Assembly: GCA_016873495.1 (NCBI GenBank)
Contig: VGXC01000007.1
Coordinates: forward strand, 1 to 64,000
Direction: 5' to 3'
DNA from: Nitrospira sp.
GTDB taxonomy: Bacteria > Nitrospirota > Nitrospiria > Nitrospirales > Nitrospiraceae
Length of the DNA: 64,000 nucleotides
The position numbers and the translations under genes were made by a program. Shown here in pieces: positions 53,767 through 62,597 of this stretch (its first letter is position 1; each line of letters opens with the position of its first letter). The notes beneath the pieces are model-generated. The model saw only the letters and a list, made by a program, of their open reading frames with translations. It was not told the DNA's origin and made no database searches.

Positions 53767-54510
53767 TCACGCCATCAACATGCCGCCGTTGACGTGCAGC
53801 ACGTGCCCGGTAATATACCCCGCCGCATCGGACGCCAGGAAGCTGACCGCTTCCGCCACGTCCGACGGTTGTCCCAAACGTCCCAGGGGAATCTGCTTCT
53901 GCAAGGTTTCCTTCACATCCGCCGGGAGCCCCTGGGTCATGGCCGTATCGATAAACCCCGGAGCGACTGCATTGACGGTCACCAGCCGGCTGGCGTATTC
54001 GCGCGCCACCGTCTTGGTAAAGCCGATCACCGCCGCCTTGGACGCGGCGTAGTTGGCCTGGCCGGCATTCCCCATGGCCCCGACGATCGACGCGATGTTG
54101 ACGATTCGGCCGTAGCGTTGTTTGGTCATCGGCGACAGGACAGCCTTCGTGCAGTGAAAGGTGCCGTTCAGGTTCACCTGCATGACCAGGTTCCAATCCT
54201 CTTCTTTCATCCGGAGCAACAGCCCGTCGCGCGTGATCCCGGCGTTGTTCACCAGAATGTCGATCTTCCCCCATTCCTTCATGACCTGATCGACCATGGC
54301 TTTCACGTCGGCAAAATCGGCTACGTTCACCTTAACATTGAGCGCCCGTCGGCCCAGCTTAGCGACCGCCGCGACCGTGTCTTGGGACCGGCCCGGGTCG
54401 AGATCCGCGACGGCGATATCCGCCCCGTGTTGCGCCATTCTCTCGGCGATGGCCCGGCCGATGCCTTGGGCCGCGCCGGTGACAATAGCCGTTTTACCCT
54501 CTAGTAACAT
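53767..54510 (-). CDS. fabG: 3-oxoacyl-ACP reductase (FabG)
   Basis: A 247-residue short-chain dehydrogenase with the NADP motif VTGAAQGIGRAIAERM, NNAG, the catalytic Tyr-x3-Lys (NYAASKAAV) and VAPGFIDTAMT. It reduces beta-ketoacyl-ACP. It lies between fabD and acpP. Confidence 0.97.
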   Translation of the reverse strand: MLLEGKTAIVTGAAQGIGRAIAERMAQHGADIAVADLDPGRSQDTVAAVAKLGRRALNVKVNVADFADVKAMVDQVMKEWGKIDILVNNAGITRDGLLLRMKEEDWNLVMQVNLNGTFHCTKAVLSPMTKQRYGRIVNIASIVGAMGNAGQANYAASKAAVIGFTKTVAREYASRLVTVNAVAPGFIDTAMTQGLPADVKETLQKQIPLGRLGQPSDVAEAVSFLASDAAGYITGHVLHVNGGMLMA

Positions 54511-54535
54511 TCGCTACGCCCTCATCGTTGATGAA

Positions 54536-55498
54536 TCATATCTCGTCTTGCGCTTCACGCTTCACGCTTAACGCATTCAGCGTCGCTTCGAGCGACTTGG
54601 GGTCCTGCACGTTCATGAGCACCGCGTCCGGCAGGATCCGTTTAATCAGCCCCGTCAGCACGGTACCAGGCCCCACTTCGATGAAGGTCGTGACCCCCAT
54701 CCCGCCCATCGCCCGGACCAAGTCCTCCCACAAGACCGACGAAGGCAGCTGTCGGATCAACGAGGCCTGGACCTCTGTGGCCGTGCGCAAGGCCCGCGCC
54801 TCCGCATTATTGACTAGCGGCACGGCCAGATCCGACCAAGCCGTCGCCGCCACATCCTTCGCCAGACGATCCGCCGCCGATTGCATGAGCGGCGTATGCA
54901 CCGGCACGCTGACCGGCAGGAGAATCGCCTTCCGGCATCCCTTGGCCTTGGCCAGTTCGATCGCTCGCTCGACCGCCGCCTTTTCGCCGGCGATTACAAC
55001 CTGGCCGGGACTATTGAAATTCGCGGCGGCGACCACGCCGACGGTTCCGGCTTCCCGGCAGGCGGCCTTCACCGCCTCGCCGTCCAACCCCAGAATGGCC
55101 GCCACCAACCCGCTGCCCGGTGGAACCGCCTCGGCCATGTAGCGGCCGCGCTTCTGCACCAGCGCCACGGCGGCGGCGAAACTCACTCCACCCGCCGCCA
55201 CCAGCGCCGAATATTCGCCGAGACTGTGACCGGCCACCGCCACAGGCCGCAGACCAACTGGTTCAAGAAGGCGATAGGCCGCGATACTGGCTGTAAGCAA
55301 GGCGGGCTGCGTGTACTCGGTCAGGTTGAGGCGGTCAGCCGGTCCGTCGAAGCACAGCGCGGCGACGTCGTAACCGAGGATCGCCCCCGCTTCCTCGTAC
55401 ACCATCCGGACGGCCGGGTGGGCCTCGTACAACGCCCGTCCCATCCCGACCGACTGGGACCCTTGGCCGGGAAACACCAATCCGATTCCGGACGCCAT
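54536..55498 (-). CDS. fabD: Malonyl-CoA:ACP transacylase (FabD)
   Basis: A 320-residue acyltransferase with IGLVFPGQGSQSVGMGRAL, the catalytic Ser in AGHSLGEYSALVAAG and the C-terminal His in VPVHTPLM. It loads malonyl groups onto ACP. I start at the ATG at 55498, the family start; an earlier ATG exists but adds a non-conserved stretch. Confidence 0.97.
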   Translation of the reverse strand: MASGIGLVFPGQGSQSVGMGRALYEAHPAVRMVYEEAGAILGYDVAALCFDGPADRLNLTEYTQPALLTASIAAYRLLEPVGLRPVAVAGHSLGEYSALVAAGGVSFAAAVALVQKRGRYMAEAVPPGSGLVAAILGLDGEAVKAACREAGTVGVVAAANFNSPGQVVIAGEKAAVERAIELAKAKGCRKAILLPVSVPVHTPLMQSAADRLAKDVAATAWSDLAVPLVNNAEARALRTATEVQASLIRQLPSSVLWEDLVRAMGGMGVTTFIEVGPGTVLTGLIKRILPDAVLMNVQDPKSLEATLNALSVKREAQDEI

Positions 55499-55635
55499 GG
55501 CGGGGTATGATATGAGGGAATTGGTTTCCATTGTCAACGAGAAAAAGAGCCGTCAGGCCTGAGCAATTCGCCTTCAGCAAACGGCAAAACATTCGCTCCC
55601 GATACCCACAGGCGGATCGCTGACAGCGTCCTTGG

Positions 55636-56610
55636 TCACCAGCGGACGACCGTCGAGGCCCAGGTCAGCCCCGCCCCGAAGGCTTCCATCAAGACCAGAC
55701 TTCCTTCGGTGATGCGCCCCGCCTTGACCGCTTCATCCACCGCCAAGGGAATGGAGGCGGCCGAGGTGTTGCCATACCGCTCCAGATTCAACATGACCTT
55801 CTCCAGCGAAAGCCCCAATCGGGAGGCCACAGCTTTGATGATCCGCATGTTCGCCTGGTGCGGCACCAACAAGTCCAGATCGGCCACCGTGAGATTGTTG
55901 GCCGTCAGGGCTTCGCGGACGCTGTCCTCCAAGGTCTTCACCGCCACCTTGAAGGTCTCGTTCCCCTTCATCTTGATGTACTGTTGCCGCTCCGCCACCA
56001 TTTTTTCAGAGGGAGGCATCCGCGAGCCGCCGCCATGCACCGCAATCAAGTCCCAGAGCGCGCCGTCGGAATGGAGGTGAGACGAGAGGATGCCCCGATC
56101 GCCTTCCGAGGGACCCAACACCGCGGCCCCGGCTCCGTCGCCGAACAGCACACAGGTATTCCGGTCCGTCCAGTCCGTCACAACCGACATGACCTCCGCC
56201 CCGATGACGAGCACGTGCCGCGTCCCGGTCCTGACGTAGGCGTCGCCCACGCCCAGCCCGTAGAGAAACCCACAACAGGCCGCCGAGAGATCGCAGGCCG
56301 CCGCGCGGGCGGCGCCCAACCGGTGTTGAACCAGACAAGCCGTGGATGGCAGAGGGTAATCGCCGGTGCAGGTCGCCAAGAGAATGAGGTCCAGATCGGC
56401 GGCCGCGACACCGGCCGCCGTCAGCGCCCGTTCCGCCGCCTTCACGGCCAAGTCGGAACAGGCCTCGCCCGGGGCCGCGAGGCGGCGCTCGCGGATGCCG
56501 GTCCGCTCCATGATCCAGGCATCCGACGTCGCCACCATCCGCTCCAGATCGGCGTTCGTCAAGATCCGCTCCGGCACGTAAGACCCGGTGCCGAGGATGC
56601 GGGCCCTCAC
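55636..56610 (-). CDS. fabH: 3-oxoacyl-ACP synthase III (FabH)
   Basis: A 324-residue KAS III with RILGTGSYVPERILTN at the start, active Cys in DLSAACCGFLYGL, LDLLVPHQANMRII (His) and YGNTSAASIPLAVDEA (Asn). It starts fatty-acid synthesis from acetyl-CoA and malonyl-ACP. The GTG start at 56610 overlaps the plsX stop by 4 bp (GTGA). Confidence 0.95.
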   Translation of the reverse strand: MRARILGTGSYVPERILTNADLERMVATSDAWIMERTGIRERRLAAPGEACSDLAVKAAERALTAAGVAAADLDLILLATCTGDYPLPSTACLVQHRLGAARAAACDLSAACCGFLYGLGVGDAYVRTGTRHVLVIGAEVMSVVTDWTDRNTCVLFGDGAGAAVLGPSEGDRGILSSHLHSDGALWDLIAVHGGGSRMPPSEKMVAERQQYIKMKGNETFKVAVKTLEDSVREALTANNLTVADLDLLVPHQANMRIIKAVASRLGLSLEKVMLNLERYGNTSAASIPLAVDEAVKAGRITEGSLVLMEAFGAGLTWASTVVRW

Positions 56611-57641
56611 TCGGGCGCTCCTGAATTGGTGGTCCGCTCGTGCTGGGCCAGGCTCTCTTCGATGTCGCGCTGGATGAGCTGATTCACGGAGCTGTCCACC
56701 AGGCTTTTGGCCCGGCGGATGGCATTTTTGATGGCCTTGGACGAAGAGCGTCCGTGGCAAATGATGGTGATCCCGTTGACCCCCAGAAGGGGTGCTCCGC
56801 CGAATTCCGCATAATCCATCCGCCGGCGCAGACGCAGCAACGGCGCGGCGATGAACGGATACGAGAGTCGCCCCAGGAATGAGCCGCCGATCTCTTTCAG
56901 CAACAACTTCTTGATCGTGTCCGCCAGCCCTTCGGAGATCTTGAGCGCGACGTTGCCGATGAACCCGTCGCAGACGATCACGTCGGCGCCGCCGCTGTAC
57001 ACATCCCGGCCTTCCACGTTTCCGACGAAATTAATCGGGCTGGCCTTCAACAACTTAAAGGCCTCCTTGGTGACTTCGTTGCCCTTGCTGTCCTCCTCCC
57101 CGATGCTGAGCAGACCGATGCGCGGATTGGGCGTGCCGAACACGGACTTCCCATATTCGTTGCCCATTAGGCCGAACTGGTGCAAGTGTTGCGCGTTGCA
57201 GTCCACGTTGGCGCCCACATCCAACATAATGGCGCTGCCGTCCAGCGTAGGCAGACTGACGGCGATGGCCGGCCGTTCCACGCCTTTGATCACGCCCAGA
57301 ACGAAGAAGGCCGCCACCATGCTGGCCCCCGTATTGCCGGCGCTCACGACCGCGCTGGCCTCGCCTGCCTTGACCAACTCCGTAGCCACCCAAATCGAGG
57401 AATCCCGCTTCTTGCGGGCCACCAAAGCCGGCGATTCGTGCATGCCGACGGTTTGCGGCGCATGGGCGACGGTCACCCGCCGATCATCGGACGCCCCCAA
57501 CCGGCGCAACTGGTCCCGGATCTGGGGCTCGTCCCCGACCAGGACCACGTCGAGGGCCAGCTCCTTGGCCGCTTGCAGGGCGCCTTCGACGTTCGGAGCC
57601 GGTCCGAAGTCCCCGCCCATCGCATCTATGGCGATTTTCAT
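56607..57641 (-). CDS. plsX: Phosphate acyltransferase PlsX
   Basis: A 344-residue protein starting MKIAIDAMGGDFGPAPNVEG, the PlsX signature, with NTGASMVAAFFVLGVIKGV, DVYSGGADVIVCDGFIGNV and LGVNGITIICHGRSSSKAI. It converts acyl-ACP to acyl-phosphate for phospholipid synthesis. It follows rpmF with a repeat element between them. Confidence 0.97.
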   Translation of the reverse strand: MKIAIDAMGGDFGPAPNVEGALQAAKELALDVVLVGDEPQIRDQLRRLGASDDRRVTVAHAPQTVGMHESPALVARKKRDSSIWVATELVKAGEASAVVSAGNTGASMVAAFFVLGVIKGVERPAIAVSLPTLDGSAIMLDVGANVDCNAQHLHQFGLMGNEYGKSVFGTPNPRIGLLSIGEEDSKGNEVTKEAFKLLKASPINFVGNVEGRDVYSGGADVIVCDGFIGNVALKISEGLADTIKKLLLKEIGGSFLGRLSYPFIAAPLLRLRRRMDYAEFGGAPLLGVNGITIICHGRSSSKAIKNAIRRAKSLVDSSVNQLIQRDIEESLAQHERTTNSGAPE

Positions 57642-57676
57642 GGCATCAACACGTGAAATGTGCCCGGGATTTGAGG

Positions 57677-57801
57677 GGGATGCTCAAAAAGGTCGGCCAA
57701 CAAGGCCGCAGGAAGTCCGGCGACTGAGGCGTACGTTGTTCGGTACGCCGCAGGGAGACGGACGACCGAGAACAAAGTTGGAGGCCTTTTTCAGCATCCC
57801 G
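57677..57801. repeat. Dispersed palindromic element, copy 3
   Basis: 125 bp from GGGATGCTCAAAAAGGTC to GGAGGCCTTTTTCAGCATCCCG-type ends, with the inner hairpin GGCGTACGTTG...CGGTACGCC and ACCGAGAACAAAGTTGG. It ends at the base before the rpmF stop codon (complement 57802-57804), the same placement as copy 1 beside frdA. Confidence 0.88.
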
Positions 57802-57987
57802 TTAGGACTCTTCGACGGCGATGACCGCGTTGCCCTTGTAGGTCCCGCAGTTGAGGCAGGTATAGTGTGGGCGCTTGGGTTCATGGCACTGCGGGCACAC
57901 CGACAAGCCGGGAGGCGTGATCTTGGACTTACTCGTCCTCCGCTTGTCCCGCCTGGCTCTGGATAGCTTATGTTTTGGATTTGGCAT
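57802..57987 (-). CDS. rpmF: 50S ribosomal protein L32
   Basis: A 61-residue L32 starting MPNPKHKLSRARRDKRR with the zinc-binding pairs C-P-Q-C and C-L-N-C. It is part of the large ribosomal subunit. The yceD-rpmF-plsX order is conserved in many bacteria. Confidence 0.96.
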   Translation of the reverse strand: MPNPKHKLSRARRDKRRTSKSKITPPGLSVCPQCHEPKRPHYTCLNCGTYKGNAVIAVEES

Positions 57988-58027
57988 CGTCGCTCCTCAT
58001 TCGTTGCGCTGGCGTGGATTCATCACA

Positions 58028-58618
58028 TCACACACTCGGACGTTTGGGTGTCCGTTCGGTCAGTTTCCGAAGCGACAGGAACGGACTGTCCTGCTGCTCC
58101 TCGGGGCACGCGCACCGGCGTTCGTTGAGATCTTGCCCGCAGGTCGGGCAAAGTCCACGGCAATCTTCGCGGCAGAGCGGCTGCATAGGCGTCGCCAAGA
58201 TAACCTGTTCCCGCAGCATCTCGGCCAGCTCCAGCCGATCCCCCACCAGCGAGTAGGGCTCCTCTTCATCCTCGATCGTCGCATCGGCCTCGGATTCCTC
58301 TTCCTCGCTGCGCGGCTTCGCCCGCTTCGTTTGCGGCTTCGCCGGTGGCGCTTCGCCCAGATAGTCGGCCGTAAACGGAATGCGGGCCGGCTCGTCGTAA
58401 TCGTTCAGGCAGCGGACGCACTGGCGCACGAACGTCCCGGCCAACAGGCCGCTGACATGCACGGCGCGGCCGACCTTCGCGATGTCGATCGCCAGGTCGA
58501 ACTCCCCGCGCACGCGGGCGTCGTCGGGTTCCAGATGCAGCTCATCAGGCTGCGCCGTGCAGCTCACCTGCAACCCTTCAGCCGGAATCTCTGAGAGGTG
58601 CGGGCTGGGTAACGCCAT
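58028..58618 (-). CDS. yceD: YceD/DUF177 family protein
   Basis: A 196-residue DUF177 protein with the conserved Cys pair QCVRCLNDY and, at the C-terminus, a second Cys-rich part (LCREDCRGLCPTCGQDLNE) that probably binds zinc. The middle is unusually acidic (EEEESEADATIEDEEE). In bacteria and plants this family is linked to 23S rRNA accumulation, in keeping with its position before rpmF. The start is taken as the ATG at 58618; a GTG four codons upstream is possible. Confidence 0.88.
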   Translation of the reverse strand: MALPSPHLSEIPAEGLQVSCTAQPDELHLEPDDARVRGEFDLAIDIAKVGRAVHVSGLLAGTFVRQCVRCLNDYDEPARIPFTADYLGEAPPAKPQTKRAKPRSEEEESEADATIEDEEEPYSLVGDRLELAEMLREQVILATPMQPLCREDCRGLCPTCGQDLNERRCACPEEQQDSPFLSLRKLTERTPKRPSV

Positions 58619-58719
58619 GGGACTCGTCACGCCTCCTCGACGCACCGCGACCGGTCTATACCCGGTCGCCATCGAGAAGTCAAACCACAGCAGGGCGCAC
58701 GCCCCGCCGCTGATCGTGC

Positions 58720-58947
58720 CTACCGCTCCTCGGCGAACGCCAGCATGGCGATCGAGCGCGCGCGCTTGATCGCGATCGTCAACTCCCGCTGGTGCCCCAT
58801 GCAGTTGCCGGAAATCCGGCGCGGGACGATCCGGCCACGCTCTGTGAGAAAGTTTCGCAACAGGCCGATGTCTTTGAAATCAATCGGCATCTTCTCGTGG
58901 CAGAACCGACAGACTCGCCGGCGCTGAAATAACCGTCCTCGCTCCAC
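58720..58947 (-). CDS. rpsR: 30S ribosomal protein S18
   Basis: A 75-residue S18 with the zinc-type N-terminus [11 protein letters not shown] and the conserved [25 protein letters not shown]. It forms a heterodimer with S6 on the small subunit. It is the third gene of rpsF-ssb-rpsR. Confidence 0.97.
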   Translation of the reverse strand: MERGRLFQRRRVCRFCHEKMPIDFKDIGLLRNFLTERGRIVPRRISGNCMGHQRELTIAIKRARSIAMLAFAEER

Positions 58948-58981
58948 TCGATCCCTCCGTTATCAATCCAATGACAATCAA

Positions 58982-59374
58982 TTATTGGGGAATGTCTTCT
59001 TCGAAGCCCGGCTCTTCCGGATGCGCCGCCTCTCCGCCCGCCTCTTGTCGCTTGGGCAAGAAGTTGACGGTCTGGGCCACGACCTCGTGCTTGCTGCGCT
59101 TTTGTCCGTCTTCCGTTTCCCAGCGACGCTGCTGCAGCCGGCCGTCCACAATCACGCCGCTGCCCTTGCTCAAGTACTGCCCGCAGTGTTCCGCCGACTT
59201 GCCGAACACCACGATGTCGATGAAACAGACTTCCTCCTTAAGTTCCTCGCCCTGGCGAAACTTGCGATTGACGGCCAAGCCGAAACTGGCCACCGGCGTC
59301 CCGCTGGGCGTATAGCGAAGCTCGGGATTTTTCGTCAGATTCCCGATCAGGATGACCTTGTTGAACCCGGTCAC
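58982..59374 (-). CDS. ssb: Single-stranded DNA-binding protein
   Basis: A 130-residue SSB with the OB-fold start NKVILIGNLTKNPELRYTPSG and the tetramer region (CFIDIVVFGKSAEHCGQYLSKG). The C-terminal tail is acidic (EEPGFEEDIPQ) but lacks the usual final Phe of the DDDIPF tip that recruits partner proteins. It overlaps the rpsF stop by 4 bp. Confidence 0.95.
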   Translation of the reverse strand: MTGFNKVILIGNLTKNPELRYTPSGTPVASFGLAVNRKFRQGEELKEEVCFIDIVVFGKSAEHCGQYLSKGSGVIVDGRLQQRRWETEDGQKRSKHEVVAQTVNFLPKRQEAGGEAAHPEEPGFEEDIPQ

Positions 59375-59703
59375 GCCGCCGGTTCCTTGACGTCGCTCGC
59401 CGGCTTGTTCGCGGCGCCCAAGTCCTGCTTGACCGTCAAGAACTTGAGAATGGAGTCCTCGAGTCGGTAGGACCGTTCCAGCTCGTTCACGACCCCGCCC
59501 GCAGACTTGAAATGGAAATAGACGAACGTGCCCTTGCGCTCGCGCTTGACCTCATAGGCAAGCTTCTTCTTGCCCCAATTCTCAAGCTTGAGGAGCTGGG
59601 CCCCGGATTTCTCCAGGACGCTTTTCATCTTTTCGATGAGCTTGTTGGTATCTTCGTCGGAAAGCGTGGTGCGAACGACAAAAATAGACTCGTAGATCGA
59701 CAT
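59371..59703 (-). CDS. rpsF: 30S ribosomal protein S6
   Basis: A 110-residue S6 (MSIYESIFVVRTTLSDED; WGKKKLAYEVKRERKGTFVYFHF). It pairs with S18. It is the first gene of rpsF-ssb-rpsR; the leader at 59704-59792 contains a stable hairpin and may be the site of S6:S18 feedback control. Confidence 0.96.
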   Translation of the reverse strand: MSIYESIFVVRTTLSDEDTNKLIEKMKSVLEKSGAQLLKLENWGKKKLAYEVKRERKGTFVYFHFKSAGGVVNELERSYRLEDSILKFLTVKQDLGAANKPASDVKEPAA

Positions 59704-59764
59704 ACTCAGACCTCCTCATGGACCATTGCGCACATGGGCCCCAGGACCGGGCCTGGAGCGAGGG

Positions 59765-59782
59765 GCACGGGGAGTCCCGTGC
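59765..59782 (-). promoter_or_regulatory. Hairpin in the rpsF leader, candidate autoregulatory site
   Basis: GCACGGG (59765-59771) and CCCGTGC (59776-59782) form a 7-bp stem with a 4-nt loop in the predicted 5' leader of rpsF. Many bacteria carry an S6:S18-binding RNA element in this leader; the exact conserved features of that motif were not verified here. Confidence 0.4.
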
Positions 59783-59792
59783 AGCGGACCGG

Positions 59793-59822
59793 ACCCTACC
59801 ACAGCCCCGGAGAAGCTGTCAA
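59793..59822 (-). promoter_or_regulatory. Promoter of rpsF-ssb-rpsR
   Basis: On the minus strand TTGACA (59817-59822), an 18-bp spacer and TAGGGT (59793-59798). The -35 is perfect and the -10 weak. The leader would be about 80 nt. Confidence 0.55.
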
Positions 59823-59843
59823 ATACAGCACCCAGAGCGTCCC

Positions 59844-60935
59844 TCATACGTTGAAGCGGAAATAGACAATGTCGGCTTCCTTGATCACATAATCTTTGCC
59901 TTCCAGCCGGAACAGGCCCTTTTCTTTGACGCGGGCCTCCGAACGGCAGGCGAGCAAATCGTCGTAGTGGTAGACCTCGGCGCGGATGAAGCCTCGCTCC
60001 ATGTCCGAATGGATCTTTCCCGCCGCCTGCGGGGCCTTGGTCCCGGTCACGATCGGCCAGGCGCGGGACTCCGTTTCCCCGGCGGTGAAGAACGTCGTGA
60101 GGTTCAACAGCGCGTACGCTTCGCGCGTCAGCCGCACGAGGCCGGACTCCGTCAAACCCAGTTCTTTCAAATAGTCGACCCGCTCCGCCTCTGGCAGGGA
60201 CGCCAGTTCCGCCTCCAGTTGGCCGCAGATCGTCACCACCCGCGCCCCACGCTTGGCGGCATACTCGCGCACCTCGCTCACAAGCGGCTCGTCGGCCACG
60301 GTCTGTTCCGATACGTTCGCCACAAACAACACCGGTTTGGCGGCGAGCAACTGACAGTCGTCGAGCATGGCCCGCTCGTCCGGCGTGAAGGACAAGTTGC
60401 CAAGCCATTCCCCCTTGTCCAACCGCTCTATGAGCGTCTGCATGAAGGCCATCTCGGCCGCCGCCTTCTTATCGCCCGCCCGAACCTTCTTCTCAGTCTT
60501 TTGCTTGCGGCGATCGAGGGTGTCCAGATCGGCCAGGATCAATTCGGTTTCAATCGTGCCGATATCGCGGAGAGGATTGACGCTGCCGCTCACATGCACC
60601 ACGTCGGTGCCTTGAAAGCACCGGACCACGTGCACCAGGGCATCCACTTCCCGAATATGCCCCAGGAACTGATTGCCCAACCCCTCCCCCTTGCTCGCCC
60701 CCTCGACCAGGCCGGCGATGTCGCGCACTTCCAAGGTACTGGGCGTCGTTTTCTTGGAGGAAAAGATCTCTGTAAGTTTGAGCAGGCGCGGGTCCGGCAC
60801 CGGCGCGATCCCGGTATTGGGGTCCACCGTCGCGAACGGATAATTGGCCGCGAGCGCAGTGCCGCCCACGAGGGCGTTGAAGACGGTCGTCTTCCCCACG
60901 TTCGGCAGTCCGATCATTCCGCAACACAACCCCAT
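59844..60935 (-). CDS. ychF: Redox-regulated ATPase YchF (Obg-related)
   Basis: A 363-residue P-loop protein with GMIGLPNVGKTTVFNAL (Walker A) and the DPNTGIAPVPDPRL, RDIAGLVEGASKGEGLGNQFL and YFRFNV end typical of YchF. It prefers ATP to GTP. It associates with ribosomes and acts in stress responses. It follows pth on the same strand. Confidence 0.97.
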   Translation of the reverse strand: MGLCCGMIGLPNVGKTTVFNALVGGTALAANYPFATVDPNTGIAPVPDPRLLKLTEIFSSKKTTPSTLEVRDIAGLVEGASKGEGLGNQFLGHIREVDALVHVVRCFQGTDVVHVSGSVNPLRDIGTIETELILADLDTLDRRKQKTEKKVRAGDKKAAAEMAFMQTLIERLDKGEWLGNLSFTPDERAMLDDCQLLAAKPVLFVANVSEQTVADEPLVSEVREYAAKRGARVVTICGQLEAELASLPEAERVDYLKELGLTESGLVRLTREAYALLNLTTFFTAGETESRAWPIVTGTKAPQAAGKIHSDMERGFIRAEVYHYDDLLACRSEARVKEKGLFRLEGKDYVIKEADIVYFRFNV

Positions 60936-60961
60936 GGATGCTCCTGAGCTCCGCCTATCAG

Positions 60962-61606
60962 CTATTCGCCATCAGCTATCGGCTCTTTGGCATTAAATTG
61001 ATTCATGGCCGCCGCCACGCCCTCGGTCAGCAGGCACTCCAACGCCAGCACGGCTTGTTCGACCATCGCGTCGACTTGAGGTACTTCGTCCGGCAAAAAG
61101 GGAGCCAGCACATAGTCGGCCGCCTCGATCCCGATGGGCGGGCGTCCGACGCCGAGCTTCACCCGACAAATCTCGTCCGTGTCCAGGGTGGTGATGAGGG
61201 AAAGGATGCCGTTATGGCCGCCGGGGCCTCCGCGGCGCTTGATACGCAGGCGCCCCAGCGGCAGATCGAGGTCGTCGTGGACGACGATCACGTGGTCGGG
61301 CAATTGCTCGGCGGAAAGGCCGAGGGCGTCCGCTATCGCTTTGACGGCGGGCCCGGATTGATTCATCCAGGCGAGGGGCAAGGCCAGGTTTACGTCTATC
61401 TGCCTGTCCGGCGGCCCGACCAGGCCGCGGCCCTGGCGTGCACCTCCGACCGGCTTGAGAGGGATCGCCCAGCGTGCCGACGCACGTTCCAACGTTCGAA
61501 ACCCGACATTGTGCCGGGTCTCTGCGTAGCGATCGCCGGGATTGCCGAGCCCTACAATCAGGCATGAAATATCGGGGCTTTGACCTTTTCCGGCTTCGAG
61601 GTTCAC
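60962..61606 (-). CDS. pth: Peptidyl-tRNA hydrolase
   Basis: A 214-residue Pth with CLIVGLGNPGDRYAETRHNVGF (catalytic His), MNQSGPAVKAIADAL, VVHDDLDLPLGRLRIKRRGGPGGHNGI. It releases peptides from stalled peptidyl-tRNA. The start is a GTG at 61606 in front of an N-terminal extension of about 14 residues; a later start cannot be excluded. Confidence 0.95.
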   Translation of the reverse strand: MNLEAGKGQSPDISCLIVGLGNPGDRYAETRHNVGFRTLERASARWAIPLKPVGGARQGRGLVGPPDRQIDVNLALPLAWMNQSGPAVKAIADALGLSAEQLPDHVIVVHDDLDLPLGRLRIKRRGGPGGHNGILSLITTLDTDEICRVKLGVGRPPIGIEAADYVLAPFLPDEVPQVDAMVEQAVLALECLLTEGVAAAMNQFNAKEPIADGE

Positions 61607-61679
61607 TGCACGCTGTATGGGTGAGCGAGCGCCTGTTGGTTAAATGCCAATGCCCCGGCCACGAGCTAGGACAGCAAGT

Positions 61680-62468
61680 CTACTTCTTCTTTTCCTCCTT
61701 GCCCCCTTCTTTCTTTTCACCGGCCTTGGCGCCGGCGGCCGCTTCCTTCTTCTCGCCCTTCTCGCCGGCCTTGACTTCGCCACCGGGCGCAGCCGCCTTC
61801 TCCGCCCCTTCCGCCCCTTCTTCCTTGCCCTTGCCGATGACTTCCGGCTCCTTGCCTTCTTCCACGCCGACGCCGCTGGTCAATAGCGCTTCCAACTTAG
61901 CTTCGGAGATCGGCGCGGCCACGCTTACTACCATCTGTTCGGCCTCGTCCAGAATCTTGACCCCTGCGACCGCCGTCAATTCCTTCACGTGCACTCCCTG
62001 GCCGATGGCCAGGTTCGAGGCATCCACTTCGATCGCGTCCGGCAGCGCGGCGGGCAAGCACTCAATGTGCAACTCGCGCAAGTTGTGGTGCAGCACCCCG
62101 CCTTCCTTTACCCCGGCCGGCATGCCCCCCACGACACTGACCGGCACCTTCACCCGGATCGGCTTGGTCATGGAGATTTCGAACAGGTCGACATGCAACA
62201 ACTCGCCCGACACCGGATCGACTTGATATTCCCGCAGGAGCGCGGTCCGATTGGGTTTGGACGCAGCCCCGGTGAGGCTCAGGTTGATGAGCGCCGTGCT
62301 GCCGGCATGGCCGCGCAGAACCTTGATCACCGACGTCGGATCCACCGTCAGCAGGAGACACTCCCCTTCACCGTAGAGCACGGCCGGCACCTTGCCGTTC
62401 CGCCGCAACTGCCGGGCCGCGCCCTTGCCCGCCTTTTCTCTGACCTCTGCCGTCAAATCGAATTTCAT
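61680..62468 (-). CDS. rplY: 50S ribosomal protein L25 (CTC/general stress form)
   Basis: A 262-residue long-form L25 starting MKFDLTAEVREKAGKGAARQ, with VPAVLYGEG and the C-terminal TL5 domain (VKVPVSVVGGMPAGVKEGGVL). The last ~60 residues are low-complexity (E, K, G and A only), far longer than the usual tail. It binds 5S rRNA. It is encoded between prs and pth, the usual order. Confidence 0.96.
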   Translation of the reverse strand: MKFDLTAEVREKAGKGAARQLRRNGKVPAVLYGEGECLLLTVDPTSVIKVLRGHAGSTALINLSLTGAASKPNRTALLREYQVDPVSGELLHVDLFEISMTKPIRVKVPVSVVGGMPAGVKEGGVLHHNLRELHIECLPAALPDAIEVDASNLAIGQGVHVKELTAVAGVKILDEAEQMVVSVAAPISEAKLEALLTSGVGVEEGKEPEVIGKGKEEGAEGAEKAAAPGGEVKAGEKGEKKEAAAGAKAGEKKEGGKEEKKK

Positions 62469-62481
62469 GATCTGTCTCCAT

Positions 62482-62536
62482 ACCAAGCTTGCTTGAGCCG
62501 CCCGCTTCGATCAAATGCAGGCGGAGTGGTTTTTTG
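62482..62536. repeat. Hairpin repeat, copy 2
   Basis: TACCAAGCTTGCTTGAGCCG followed by CGCCCGC-TTCGATCAAAT-GCAGGCGG and GTGGTTTTTTG. It has the same flank and loop as 38166-38220 but a different, less perfect stem. It lies between prs and rplY; a T-run follows on the plus strand. Confidence 0.7.
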
Positions 62537-62597
62537 TTTCCTGGAACTATCCTTCAAGCCCATAATCAATTGCCGGCAGCGGTTCGCATTCGCTTAT

